Below are positions 28,671 to 37,106 of a DNA stretch of 64,000 nt, piece by piece. The stretch's first letter is position 1. The number at the start of each line of letters is the position of its first letter. The position numbers and the translations under genes were made by a program. The stretch spans positions 1,674,001 through 1,738,000 of the forward strand of contig NZ_JARRAH010000001.1 in NCBI RefSeq assembly GCF_030553305.1. Reading direction: 5' to 3'. This stretch comes from Halomarina ordinaria. GTDB taxonomy: Archaea > Halobacteriota > Halobacteria > Halobacteriales > Haloarculaceae. The notes beneath the pieces are model-generated. The model was given only the letters and a program-made list of their open reading frames with translations, was not told where the DNA came from and searched no databases.

Positions 28671-29075
28671 CTACGCCGGACTCGGCGTCCGGACGTACGA
28701 CAGGTACGCCGTGAGGTCGGTGGTCGACAGCATCCCGATGACGACGTCCTCGTCGTCGACGACTGGCATGTGGTGGACGCCACGTTCGATCATGGCGTCG
28801 GCCGCCTCGCGGATGGGCACCTGCGCCGTCAGGGTGGTGACGTCCGTCGACATGTAGCGCGAGACGGTCGTCCGTGCCTTCGGGCGGCTCTCGGCGACGA
28901 TGTGCACGAAGTCGGTGGAGGTGAGGATGCCCACGAGGTGGCCCGCCTCGTCGGTGACGACGACCGAACCGATGCCGTTGTCGAGCATGACGCTGGCCGC
29001 GTCCGCGACGAGCGTGTCGGCGGAGACGGTGTACGGCGGCGAGGACATGAGCTGGGCAACGAAGATGTCGTCCAT
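28671..29075 (-). CDS. Two-CBS-domain protein
   Basis: 134 residues from ATG 29075 (MDDIFVAQLMSSPPY). Two CBS repeats, about 8-65 and 75-130, with GSVVVTDEAGHLVGILTSTD and HMPVVDDEDVVIGMLSTTD as the core strands. CBS pairs bind adenine nucleotides and tune partner proteins. It lies just upstream of the K+ channel gene on the same strand, so a role as nucleotide sensor for that channel is a reasonable guess. A GTG at 29099 gives eight more residues and is closer to a TATA-like TAAAAAC on the minus strand. Confidence 0.85.
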   Translation of the reverse strand: MDDIFVAQLMSSPPYTVSADTLVADAASVMLDNGIGSVVVTDEAGHLVGILTSTDFVHIVAESRPKARTTVSRYMSTDVTTLTAQVPIREAADAMIERGVHHMPVVDDEDVVIGMLSTTDLTAYLSYVRTPSPA

Positions 29076-29099
29076 GGACGGTGATGTCGCGGCACTCAC

Positions 29100-29445
29100 A
29101 TAGTGGTTCCTACAGGGGTTTTTACGATAGTCGCGTGGCGGGGAGCCGCAGCAGTCGACCGGACACCCGGGGGCGGGGCGGGTCGAGACGGTGCCGGGTC
29201 GGCCGCTCGAACCGGAAGTAGTCTCACGCCCGGTAATTCACCGATTTCGAATCGATACGAGCGGCCGACACTCCCATACGAGTCCGATTGCTATACTCAT
29301 AGTCTCGTGATAGTCAGAGGGCTATGTGTATTGACGAACCCGTCATGCGGGTCTACTCGTCAGAGTCAGGTAACACGATACGTCTGGATGGCGATAGGAG
29401 CGCGGAGATGGGCCGCGTTCGCCGTCGACGTCGTGGCTGGCACAC
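29100..29445. other. Gene-free stretch before the metzincin gene
   Basis: 346 bases without a convincing gene. Contains GTTTTTACG at 29118-29126 (probable CBS promoter, read on the minus strand), an AT-richer part at 29290-29330, and a small hairpin ACCCG-TCATG-CGGGT at 29339-29353. Its GC content is lower than neighbouring coding DNA. I see nothing else in it. Confidence 0.5.
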
Positions 29446-30204
29446 ATGAGACGGCGCAAGTTCCTGCTTTCGGTGGGAGCGGTCGGGTCGATGGGCGTCA
29501 CCGGCCGCCGCATCGCCCACCCCGAGCGGACGCTCAACGTAAAGCTGTGGTTCAGCGACCGCGCGGCCGCCTACTCGGGGCTGTGGTCGCGCGTCGAGGG
29601 CTACCTGCGGCGGGCCTTCGAGGACGCGCACGGCGACGCCGTCGTGGAGTACGGTGGAACCGTCTCGGTCACGTCCGAACGGGCCTACGACCTCGTCGTC
29701 GAGGGGGAGTGGCCCCGCCGCCTCGTCGAGGGAGCCGCCGGCGTCGGACCGGTCGACCCCTGCGACGACGTGAACCTCCTCGTCACCGACGAACCGATGA
29801 CCGAGTGGCCCACCGGCGCGGGCATCCCGCACGTCGCGGCCGTCGGCGGGGCCGCGGAACTGGCCGGCCTCCCGCCCGTCGGGGAGACCGAACCGGTCGT
29901 CTCGCGCACGTGGGGGACCTACGCCCTCCAGGTGCTCCTCCACGAGTGCGGCCACACCATCGGGCTGGACCACGACCACGGGTCGATGCGCACCGTGGCC
30001 GACGGCCTCGTCGTCAGCCCGATGGTCAGCGGCTACCCCTGGGAGACCGAGTCGGTCAAGTCGGAGCACTTCGACTACGACGCGAGCGTCTGCGGCTGTC
30101 GGTACGTCGAACCCGAGGGCCGCGACCCGCGACTGCTCCTGCAGTTCGACGACTGCGAGGCCGAGCGCATCCGCGACTACCGCGGCGGCGTCACGCCGTG
30201 GTGA
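29446..30204 (+). CDS. Tat-exported metzincin-like metalloprotease
   Basis: 252 residues. MRRRKFLLSVGAVGSMGVTG is a Tat signal sequence. The mature domain has H166-E-C-G-H170-T-I-G-L-D-H176-D, the HExxHxxGxxH zinc signature of metzincins plus Asp, and a Met-turn S-P-M193 downstream. Several Cys (106, and the C-terminal CGC and DC) could form disulfides. It is probably secreted and folded before export. No pro-domain or C-terminal anchor is visible. Family assignment within the metzincins (archaemetzincin, snapalysin-like or other) is not clear. Confidence 0.85.
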   Translation: MRRRKFLLSVGAVGSMGVTGRRIAHPERTLNVKLWFSDRAAAYSGLWSRVEGYLRRAFEDAHGDAVVEYGGTVSVTSERAYDLVVEGEWPRRLVEGAAGVGPVDPCDDVNLLVTDEPMTEWPTGAGIPHVAAVGGAAELAGLPPVGETEPVVSRTWGTYALQVLLHECGHTIGLDHDHGSMRTVADGLVVSPMVSGYPWETESVKSEHFDYDASVCGCRYVEPEGRDPRLLLQFDDCEAERIRDYRGGVTPW

Positions 30205-30213
30205 GCGAGGGGG

Positions 30214-30255
30214 CGACGTCGTTCGCGAACGCCTCGCGTTCGCTCACCCCCGTCG
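30214..30255 (-). repeat. Inverted copy of the GCGAACGC hairpin repeat
   Basis: In the 54-base gap between two convergent genes. The minus-strand sequence matches about 37 bases of the copy at 26655-26695 with roughly three differences, and has the same arms GCGAACGC/GCGTTCGC with a different three-base loop (CTC on the plus strand). It may act as a bidirectional terminator. Confidence 0.75.
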
Positions 30256-30258
30256 TAC

Positions 30259-30972
30259 TCACTCCTCGTCGTCCGAGACGGCGCCCTCCTCCCACCCCTC
30301 GGTGTACACCCGCTCGTCGGGCGCGCCGAGGTCCGCCAGCCGCTCTCTCGTGTCGACGACCATCTGGGGGACGCCACAGACGTAGAAGTCCCGTTCCTCG
30401 ACGTCGACGTACTCCTCGACGTGCTCCTGGACGTGGCCGGTCGGGCCGTCCCACTCGTAGCCGCTGTCCGACAGCGAGTAGACCACCGTGAGGTTCTCGT
30501 GCTCCGCTTCGAGCTGTTCGAGCGTCTCGCGGTAGATGACCGACTCCTGGTCCTTCTCCCCGAAGAAGAAGTGGACGTCGCCCGTCCCCTCCCGGAGGTA
30601 CTGCTTGAGCAACGCGAACGTCGGCGTGATGCCCGTGCCGGTGGCGACGAAGGCGACGTCGGCGTCCGGGTCGCGCAGCGTGAGGTTCCCCTCCAGCGAC
30701 CCGATGGTCACCTCGTCGCCGACCCGACGCTGGTGCATGTACGCCGAGGCGGTGCCGTCGTCGTACACCTTGATGGCGAGCGTGATGGCGTCGGTACCGG
30801 GGAGGCTCGTGGGCGTGTACGGCCTGACCACCTCCTCGCCCTCGTGGTCGAACTGGACGGTCGTGTGCTGGCCCGGTTCGTGGTCGAACTCGTGGCCCTC
30901 GACGCGCAGGCGGAACTGTTTGACGCGGGGCGTCAGGTCGTGAATCGCCTCGACGGTCGCCGTATGTGTCAT
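30259..30972 (-). CDS. FAD/NAD-binding oxidoreductase (ferredoxin-NADP reductase-like)
   Basis: 237 residues from ATG 30972 (MTHTATVEAIHDLTPRVKQF). RPYTPTS near residue 48 binds FAD (RxYS/T motif), GTGITPTFALL near 113 binds the pyridine nucleotide, and CGVPQM is the typical late motif. No ferredoxin domain is fused. It would pass electrons between NAD(P)H and a flavin partner such as ferredoxin, a hydroxylase or a nitrate reductase. The partner is not evident nearby. The gene is convergent with the metzincin gene. Confidence 0.88.
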   Translation of the reverse strand: MTHTATVEAIHDLTPRVKQFRLRVEGHEFDHEPGQHTTVQFDHEGEEVVRPYTPTSLPGTDAITLAIKVYDDGTASAYMHQRRVGDEVTIGSLEGNLTLRDPDADVAFVATGTGITPTFALLKQYLREGTGDVHFFFGEKDQESVIYRETLEQLEAEHENLTVVYSLSDSGYEWDGPTGHVQEHVEEYVDVEERDFYVCGVPQMVVDTRERLADLGAPDERVYTEGWEEGAVSDDEE

Positions 30973-31105
30973 GAGGGCGGTACGACCCCGCGCCGGGAGT
31001 AGTTCTCCCAGCAGGGCCATGTCGCCGCTACCCACACGGTCATGTCGGGTCGTGAGGACCGCGCGACCCCGGGTCGGTCACGGAGACAAGGGGAGCCTCA
31101 AACGG

Positions 31106-31579
31106 TCACAGGTTCTCCCCCTGGTAGCTCCCCTCGTACGTCCCCTCGTGGTCCGCGCGCGCGAGGACGAGTTGCGCGACGCGCGCGCCCCGTTCGAGGT
31201 CGACGGGGTGATGGACCTGCAACAACCCCTCTCCCTTCCCCTCGTACCCCGCGTCCCAGACCGCCGTGTTGAGCATACAGGAGTTACGCATGAGCGACGA
31301 GCGGGGGTAGATGAACCCGACGTGGTCCTCGGGGATGCCGACCGTCTCCGCGTAGCGAAGCACGTATCCCCCAGGTTCGAGGCGGAACACGTCCGTGTCC
31401 GGTCCCTCCCGGGGGTCACACTCCTCGCGGTCGCCGACGGTCTTTCCCTCGCGCGCGATGCGCCCGCGCGAGACCTGTTCGAGGACGGTCCCCAGCGTGA
31501 GGTCGAGACCGTTCGGCTGGACTTGGTCGGACGAAACCGGCGAGCAGTGCTCCGCGACGAACGCGCCGCTTCGGTACAT
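31106..31579 (-). CDS. dCTP deaminase/dUTPase family protein
   Basis: 157 residues from ATG 31579 (MYRSGAFVAEHCSPVSSDQV), preceded by GGAG 7-10 bases upstream. Family features: QPNGLDLTLG near residue 20, the trimer-forming FIYPRSSLMRNSCMLN and the active-site NTAVWDAGYEGKGEG. The Dcd/Dut family removes dUTP or makes dUMP and keeps uracil out of DNA. Longer upstream ORF is Pro/Arg-rich and not part of it. Whether it deaminates dCTP or hydrolyses dUTP cannot be read from the motifs; the length and DAGY motif favour dUTPase. Confidence 0.85.
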   Translation of the reverse strand: MYRSGAFVAEHCSPVSSDQVQPNGLDLTLGTVLEQVSRGRIAREGKTVGDREECDPREGPDTDVFRLEPGGYVLRYAETVGIPEDHVGFIYPRSSLMRNSCMLNTAVWDAGYEGKGEGLLQVHHPVDLERGARVAQLVLARADHEGTYEGSYQGENL

Positions 31580-31894
31580 GTCGACTCCTGCGGCCAGTGG
31601 TCGAAAGACGCTTTCTACTGGCGGCGACGGGTGCGTCGCCGACGACGCGAACCGGCCGGGCGCGGGCGGGGCGAACGCTCGTCCAGTTTCGGGTCGAGGG
31701 ACCGCTCGCGTACTCGCCGGTGCTCCCGGGGACGAAGCCGGAAACCGGGCGACGGAACCGTCCTCATCGTTCGTGGACGTTTCCTCACCGTGAGGGGGTC
31801 GAAACTGGCGAATATCGTGGTTTGAGGCGGTCCTAGCGCAACACTGACCGAACACGCGGGATTTATATCTTCAGGCGAGCGACCTTCGAGTGAT
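31580..31894. other. Gene-free divergent promoter region of dUTPase and aconitase
   Basis: 315 bases with no convincing gene. TTTATAT at 31862-31868, about 30 bases before ATG 31895, is a clear TATA box for aconitase. On the minus strand CTTTCG near 31603-31609 is a weak TATA candidate for the dUTPase gene. The remainder is GC-rich without repeats. Confidence 0.6.
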
Positions 31895-33871
31895 ATGGGA
31901 CAGACGCTCGCTGAGAAGATTCTGGCCGACCACCTCGTCGAGGGAGAACTCGAGACCGGCGAGGAGATCGGGATAGAGATAGACCAGGTGCTCACGCAGG
32001 ACACGACGGGGACGCTCGTCTGGCTGCAGTTCGAGGCCCTCGGCCTCGACGAGGTCCAGACGGAACTCGCCGCCCAGTACTGTGACCACCAGACCTACCA
32101 GTTCGACTTCAAGAACACGGACGACCACCGCTTCCTCCGCTCTGCGGCCGGGACCTTCGGCGCTCACTTCTCCCGCCCGGGCAACGGTATCTGCCACAAC
32201 GTCCACAAGGAGAACTTCGCCGCGCCCGGCAAGACGCTCCTCGGGTCGGACTCCCACACGCCGACGCCGGGCGGCCTCGGCCAGCTCGCCATCGGTTCGG
32301 GGGGACTGGACGTCGCCGTCGCGATGGGCGGCGGCGCCTACTACATCGAGATGCCGGAGGTCGTCAACGTCCGTCTGGAGGGTGAGCTCCCCGAGTGGGC
32401 CACCGCGAAGGACGTCATCCTCGAGATGCTGCGTCGCCTCTCCGTGAAGGGCGGCGTCGGCAAGATATTCGAGTACACCGGGCCGGGCGTCGAGACGCTC
32501 TCGGTCCCCGAGCGCACCACCATCACGAACATGGGGACGGAACTCGGTGCGACCTCCTCGCTCTTCCCGACCGACGAGAAGACGAAGGACTACCTCGAGC
32601 GCCAGGGCCGCGGCGACCAGTACGTCGAGCTCCAGCCCGACGACGACGCCGAGTACGCCGACGAGATCGTCGTCGACCTCTCGGACCTCGAACCGCTCAT
32701 CGCGACGCCGTCGATGCCCGACAACGTCGTGCCCGTCCGCGAGGTCGCCGGCCAGTCCGTCGACCAGGTCATGATCGGCTCCTGTACGAACGGCGGCTAC
32801 GAGGACATCCTCCCCGGCGCGAAGATGCTCGAGGGCCGCGAGGTCGACAAGAAGACCGACATGATCGTCGCCCCCGGCTCCAAGCAGGCCTCGGAACTGC
32901 TCGCCCGCGAGGGCTGGGTCGCGGAACTGATGGCCGCCGGCGTCAACTTCTCGGAGGCAACCTGCGGGGCCTGCATCGGCATCGGCCACGTCCCCGCCTC
33001 CGACTCCGTCAGCCTGCGCACCTTCAACCGTAACTTCGAGGGCCGCTCCGGCATCGAGGACGACAACGTCTACCTCTGCTCGCCGGAGGTGGCCACCGCG
33101 GCCGCCATCAAGGGCGAGATCATCGACCCGCGCGACCTCGCCGAGGAACTCGGCGACCTGGAGGCGCCCGGCACGGAACTGCCCGACGCCTACAGCGGCT
33201 CGAAGGTCGACCTCATCGCGCCCGACGAGGCCGTCGACGACGGCCTCGTGAAGGGGCCGAACATCGGCGACGTTCCCCTCAAGGACCCCCTCGAGGCGAC
33301 CCTCGCCGGCCCCGCCCTCCTGAAGATGGAGGACAACATCACGACCGACCACATCATCCCGGCGACGCAGGACATCCTGATGTACCGGTCGAACATCCCG
33401 AAGCTGAGCGAGTTCACCCTCTCGCGCGTCGACGAGAACTTCGCCCAGCGCGCGCTCGACGCCGACGGCGGCTTCCTCGTCGCCGGCGAGAACTACGGGC
33501 AGGGGTCCTCGCGTGAGCACGCGGCGCTGTGCCCGATGTACCTCGGCGTGCAGGGCGTCCTCGCCCAGAGCTTCGCCCGCATCCACAAGGCGAACCTGTT
33601 CAACTTCGGCCTCCTCCCGCTGGTCATCGACGAGGAGACGTACGAGCGAATCGAGGAGGGCGACGACATCGAGGTCGTCGACGACGTCAGCGAGGCCGTC
33701 ACCTCCGGCCAGGAGGAGTTCACGGTCCGCGTGAACGACGACTGGGAGTTCACGGCCGAACTCGACGCCTCCGCGCGCGAGCGCGACATCCTCGCCGCCG
33801 GCGGGAAGCTCTCGCTCACGAAGCAGCAGTACGAGGACTCCTCGGGCGGCGCGGCCCCCGCGGACGACTGA
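31895..33871 (+). CDS. acn: Aconitate hydratase
   Basis: 658 residues, the archaeal/mitochondrial-type aconitase. GSCTNGGYED and ATCGACIGIG hold the three Cys ligands of the 4Fe-4S cluster (the first in SCTN, the others in CGAC). PGNGICHNVHKENF and GSDSHTPTPGGLG are substrate-binding segments; GENYGQGSSREHAAL belongs to the swivelling domain 4. It isomerises citrate to isocitrate in the TCA cycle. Leaderless TATA box at about -30. A T7 run at 33893-33899 just downstream is a strong terminator. Confidence 0.97.
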   Translation: MGQTLAEKILADHLVEGELETGEEIGIEIDQVLTQDTTGTLVWLQFEALGLDEVQTELAAQYCDHQTYQFDFKNTDDHRFLRSAAGTFGAHFSRPGNGICHNVHKENFAAPGKTLLGSDSHTPTPGGLGQLAIGSGGLDVAVAMGGGAYYIEMPEVVNVRLEGELPEWATAKDVILEMLRRLSVKGGVGKIFEYTGPGVETLSVPERTTITNMGTELGATSSLFPTDEKTKDYLERQGRGDQYVELQPDDDAEYADEIVVDLSDLEPLIATPSMPDNVVPVREVAGQSVDQVMIGSCTNGGYEDILPGAKMLEGREVDKKTDMIVAPGSKQASELLAREGWVAELMAAGVNFSEATCGACIGIGHVPASDSVSLRTFNRNFEGRSGIEDDNVYLCSPEVATAAAIKGEIIDPRDLAEELGDLEAPGTELPDAYSGSKVDLIAPDEAVDDGLVKGPNIGDVPLKDPLEATLAGPALLKMEDNITTDHIIPATQDILMYRSNIPKLSEFTLSRVDENFAQRALDADGGFLVAGENYGQGSSREHAALCPMYLGVQGVLAQSFARIHKANLFNFGLLPLVIDEETYERIEEGDDIEVVDDVSEAVTSGQEEFTVRVNDDWEFTAELDASARERDILAAGGKLSLTKQQYEDSSGGAAPADD

Positions 33872-33883
33872 AGCGACCGTTCA

Positions 33884-33902
33884 CCAACGACCTTTTTTTG
33901 TG
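33884..33902 (+). terminator. T-rich terminator after aconitase
   Basis: A run of seven T at 33893-33899, 20 bases after the aconitase stop, in GC-rich DNA. Archaeal transcription ends at T-runs without needing a hairpin. Confidence 0.7.
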
Positions 33903-34130
33903 GTCGCTTGCGAGCGACACGCTTCGCGGTCTCGCAGTCGCCCCCGAAAAAGCTCGACCAAAAGCACAGCGTCACTCCCGTCGGAACGCGAGCGCAGCGA
34001 GCGTTCCGGTAGTCGTTCCTCGGCCCGCTCGCTCCCGCCGGTCGCTCGCGGTTCGGAATCGGTGTCCGAGAGGTTCGCTCGCTCGCCGTCGACTCGCGGT
34101 TCGGCGTCGAGACGTGCGACAGTCATCGTC
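33903..34130. repeat. Dispersed intergenic repeat (copy 2)
   Basis: Between the aconitase terminator and rimI. It carries in the same order the blocks found at 13980-14110: GCGACACGCTTCGCGGTC at 33914-33931, AAAAGC at 33960-33966, CCTCGGCCCGCTCGCT at about 34019-34034 and CCGGTCGCTCGCGG near 34038-34051. Both copies sit just downstream of a plus-strand gene. Further short palindromes, such as GAACGCGAGCGCAGCGAGCGTTC at 33981-34003, lie between the blocks. Confidence 0.7.
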
Positions 34131-34152
34131 GCGGACCCGGTAGCTCATACTC

Positions 34153-34647
34153 GTGGCGTTCCTCTGGCGGGACGTGACGACGACGAGTCCGGGGGACGCG
34201 ACGACGCCGACCGTCCGGCCGGTCGTCGAGGCCGACCTGCTCGACGTCTCCCGCATCGAGCGCGCGGTGTTCCCCCAGCCGTGGCCCTACGAGGCGTTCC
34301 GGCGCTTCCTCGACGAACCGGGGTTCCTCGTCGCCGAGGTCGGCGGGCGGGTGGCGGGCTACGTCGTGGCGGACGTGACGCCGAACTTCGGGCACGACGT
34401 CGGCCACGTCAAGGACATCGCGGTCCACCCCGAGTTCCAGGGTCGCGGTATCGGGACGACGCTCCTCGAACGGGCGCTGGCCACGCTCGCGGCGGTCGGC
34501 GCGGGGTCGGTGAAACTGGAGGTGCGCGCGAGCAACGAGGAGGCCATCCGCCTCTACCGCCGCCACGGTTTCGAGTACCGCCGGACGATACCGCGCTACT
34601 ACGGCGACGGCGAGAACGCGCTGGTGCTCGTCCGGCCGACCGACTGA
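34153..34647 (+). CDS. rimI: Ribosomal protein S18-alanine N-acetyltransferase-like GNAT protein
   Basis: 164 residues from GTG 34153; GTG 34174 is equally plausible and would give MTTTSPGDATTP. GNAT fold: DIAVHPEFQGRGIGT is the acetyl-CoA-binding motif A, SVKLEVRASNEEAIRLYRR and GFEYRRTIPRYYGDGENA complete it. Archaeal members acetylate protein N-termini (NatA-like). It is convergent with the methyltransferase gene, only four bases between stops. Substrate specificity is inferred from family resemblance. Confidence 0.85.
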   Translation: MAFLWRDVTTTSPGDATTPTVRPVVEADLLDVSRIERAVFPQPWPYEAFRRFLDEPGFLVAEVGGRVAGYVVADVTPNFGHDVGHVKDIAVHPEFQGRGIGTTLLERALATLAAVGAGSVKLEVRASNEEAIRLYRRHGFEYRRTIPRYYGDGENALVLVRPTD

Positions 34648-34651
34648 ACCC

Positions 34652-35380
34652 TCACGTCTCCAGGACGCACCGGTAGTAGGGCGTCCCGTCGCGCCGCAGG
34701 ACCTCCCGCACCGACCACGGCGTACCGACGCAGGCGTCTCGGAGGCGTGCCGGCGAGAACAGGACGAACGAGAGCGACGGCCCGACCAGTCGCTCGCCGG
34801 CGCGGTCGTACTCGACGTGGAACGTCCGCCGACAGACCCCCTCGCGCGGGTCCGGTCGGTGCCCCCCGAACCCTTCGGGGGCGATGCGCCCGGGGTCGTA
34901 GCTGTCGACGACGGCGACGCCCGACCCGTCGGTGACCGGAGCGAGGTCGGCGAGGAGCGCGGCGACGCCGGGGAGCGACCCGGCGAGGCCGAGTTGCGTC
35001 CCGTTGAGCAGTACGGCCCGGTACGCGTCGGTGAACGGCCCCGGGAGGTCGAACATGTCGAACACGCGGGCGTCCTCGACGCCGCGCTCGCGGGCCGCCC
35101 TGACGGCGTTGGGCGACACGTCGAACGCGGTCACGTCGACGCCGTGGTGCTGGAAGGTCAACGCGTGCTGGCCCGCGCCACAGCCCACGTCGAGGACCGG
35201 TCCGGCGAGCGAGTCGTAGAGCGCGGCGTCCGAGTGCCACGCGTCCGTCGGCCCGAAGTAGTTCGCTTCGATACTGGCGTCCCACACCTCGGCCCCGTCG
35301 CGGTGAATCGCCTCGCCGCGCAGGTCATCCCGGTAAACGTCGAGCATCGCCGTGCCGAGTGCGTCCTCCTCCGACTCCAT
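34652..35380 (-). CDS. SAM-dependent methyltransferase
   Basis: 242 residues from ATG 35380 (MESEEDALGTAMLDVYRDDL). Motif I VLDVGCGAGQHAL near residue 58 binds S-adenosylmethionine, followed by VTAFDVSPNAVRAARERG (motif II). The C-terminal half is consistent with a class I fold. Substrate unknown. It is convergent with rimI and is separated from the gdh gene by about 160 bases, so it is probably transcribed from its own promoter. Confidence 0.85.
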   Translation of the reverse strand: MESEEDALGTAMLDVYRDDLRGEAIHRDGAEVWDASIEANYFGPTDAWHSDAALYDSLAGPVLDVGCGAGQHALTFQHHGVDVTAFDVSPNAVRAARERGVEDARVFDMFDLPGPFTDAYRAVLLNGTQLGLAGSLPGVAALLADLAPVTDGSGVAVVDSYDPGRIAPEGFGGHRPDPREGVCRRTFHVEYDRAGERLVGPSLSFVLFSPARLRDACVGTPWSVREVLRRDGTPYYRCVLET

Positions 35381-35537
35381 ACCACGCCGGAGCGTGCCAC
35401 GTGTAATAACTCCGTACCGAGGTGTGACACCGACACGCGAACGTCCCGGGAGTCGAGGGGACCGGCGGTGCTGGCGCTCCGATGGGCCGAGAGTGAGCGG
35501 AAGCGAGCGGCGGGCGGCACGTCGCCGACGGTGGGGA

Positions 35538-36929
35538 CTACGGCCAGAGGCCGCGTGCGGTGTGGGCGTCGACGATGCGCTGGAGGCCGACGACGTAGGT
35601 GGCGTCGCGCCACGAGAGGTCCTCGTCGGCCTCGTAGGCGGTTCGCACGTCGTTCCAGGCGTCGAGCATGGCGGTCTCCAGTTCCTCGTTGACGCGCTCC
35701 AGCGACCACGCGCGGTGGTTGACGTCCTGGAGCCACTCGAAGTAGCTGACGGTGACGCCGCCGGCGTTGGCGAGGATGTCGGGGATGACCGGGATACCGC
35801 GGCGGTTGAGCACGTCGTCGGCCGCGAACGTCGTCGGGCCGTTGGCCCCCTCGACGACCATGTTCGCACGAATCTCGCTCGCGTTCGCCTCGGTGATGAC
35901 GTTCCCGACGGCGGCGGGGATGAGCACGTCCACGTCGAGTTCGACGAGGTCCTCGTTCGAGAGCGTCTCCGGGGCGTCGTAACCCGAGACCATGCCGGGG
36001 CGCTCCTCGTGCCCCATCACGTCGTTCGTGTCCAGTCCGTCGGGGTCGTAGATGGCGCCGTTGACGTCGCTGAGCGCGACGACGGTCGCCCCCCACTCGT
36101 CGAGCGCGCGGGCGGCGTTCGCGCCGACGCTCCCGAACCCCTGGACGGCGACGGTGGTGTCGGCGAGGTCCATCCCGTAGAAGTCGACGGCCTCGCGGGC
36201 GACGATGGCGACGCTGCGCCCCGGAGCTTCCTCGCGCCCGAGGCTCCCGCCGATGACCGGCGGCTTGCCGGTGACGACGCCGGCGATGGTCTCGCCCTCC
36301 TGCATCGAGTAGGCGTCCATGAACCAGCCCATCGTCTCCGCGTCCGTCCCCATGTCGGGGGCGGGGATGTCCCGCATGGGGCCGATGACGTCCCGCAGTT
36401 CCTGGGCGAACCGTCGGGTGAGGCGCTCTTTCTCCTCGGTCGAGAGGTCCTTCGGGTCGACGACGATGCCGCCCTTCGCGCCGCCGAAGGGGAGGTCCAT
36501 GACGGCGCACTTCCACGTCATCCACATCGCGAGGCCGATGCACTCCTCCTCGCTGACGTCCGGGTGGTAGCGCAGGCCGCCCTTGAACGGTCCGCGGACG
36601 CTGTCGTGCTGGGCGCGGTAGCCCGTGTACACCTCGACGCGCCCGTCGTCGCGCTCCAGCGGGAGCGAGACGCGCTGGACGCGCTGGGGGTGCTTGAGGC
36701 GCTCGACGACGTTCGGGTCGATGTCGAGGGTCGCCGCGGCGCGTTCGAGCTGTCGGCGGGCGGTCGCGAGCGCCGACTCGGGTTCGGCCCTCGATTCGGC
36801 CGCCGACGGGACGGTGTCGGGGTCGCTCGTCGCCACCGTCACCGCCCTCCGAGGGGTCGAGTCGGCCGTGTCGTTCGATGCGTCGTTCGGTGCGTGCGAC
36901 CGCTGGTCGTCGACGGGGTCCGCCCCCAC
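35538..36929 (-). CDS. gdhB: Glutamate dehydrogenase
   Basis: 463 residues from GTG 36929, with a longer N-terminus than the usual 415-430. Glu/Leu/Phe/Val dehydrogenase motifs: [13 protein letters not shown] (glutamate-binding), [15 protein letters not shown] with catalytic Lys, and the Rossmann [13 protein letters not shown]. It interconverts glutamate and 2-oxoglutarate plus ammonia, central to nitrogen balance. The first 50 residues are low complexity (Asp/Ser/Pro) and may start later, at an internal GTG near residue 31. An AT-rich palindromic region lies upstream. Confidence 0.95.
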   Translation of the reverse strand: MGADPVDDQRSHAPNDASNDTADSTPRRAVTVATSDPDTVPSAAESRAEPESALATARRQLERAAATLDIDPNVVERLKHPQRVQRVSLPLERDDGRVEVYTGYRAQHDSVRGPFKGGLRYHPDVSEEECIGLAMWMTWKCAVMDLPFGGAKGGIVVDPKDLSTEEKERLTRRFAQELRDVIGPMRDIPAPDMGTDAETMGWFMDAYSMQEGETIAGVVTGKPPVIGGSLGREEAPGRSVAIVAREAVDFYGMDLADTTVAVQGFGSVGANAARALDEWGATVVALSDVNGAIYDPDGLDTNDVMGHEERPGMVSGYDAPETLSNEDLVELDVDVLIPAAVGNVITEANASEIRANMVVEGANGPTTFAADDVLNRRGIPVIPDILANAGGVTVSYFEWLQDVNHRAWSLERVNEELETAMLDAWNDVRTAYEADEDLSWRDATYVVGLQRIVDAHTARGLWP

Positions 36930-36942
36930 CTCAGGGTCATGG

Positions 36943-36998
36943 CGCCCACTTCCCCATCCGTCAATATAGTATTAATCCATATATGGTATATTAACACA
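36943..36998 (-). promoter_or_regulatory. AT-rich palindromic promoter/operator upstream of gdhB
   Basis: The perfect ten-base palindrome CCATATATGG at 36977-36986 is embedded in ATTAAT...ATATTAA, an inverted repeat of about 23 bases. On the minus strand, ATTAATACTATATT just downstream could hold the TATA box and give a start around 36940-36945. Such symmetry suits a dimeric repressor of the Lrp/AsnC kind, but this is inference. Confidence 0.55.
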
Positions 36999-37106
36999 CG
37001 GGCGCGAGATAGTGTGGCGTGCGAGGCGGTCGGTCGCGCCCGAGGGGACGGACCGAACCCGGTCGGCACGCAACACGACTTTGTCCGTCGCGGCGGTATC
37101 GTGGGT

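Noticed and set aside
26743-28857. 704-codon plus-strand frame opposite the K+ channel
   Set aside because: Antisense shadow; overlaps tRNA-Arg and the TrkA gene, no conserved motif.
31580-31855. N-terminal extension of the dUTPase-family protein
   Set aside because: Pro/Arg-rich and unlike the family; ATG 31579 has a GGAG upstream and gives the usual length.
35352-37106. Long upstream extension of the zinc-finger gene
   Set aside because: It lies antisense to glutamate dehydrogenase and has shadow composition; only the part from ATG 37107 resembles a real protein.
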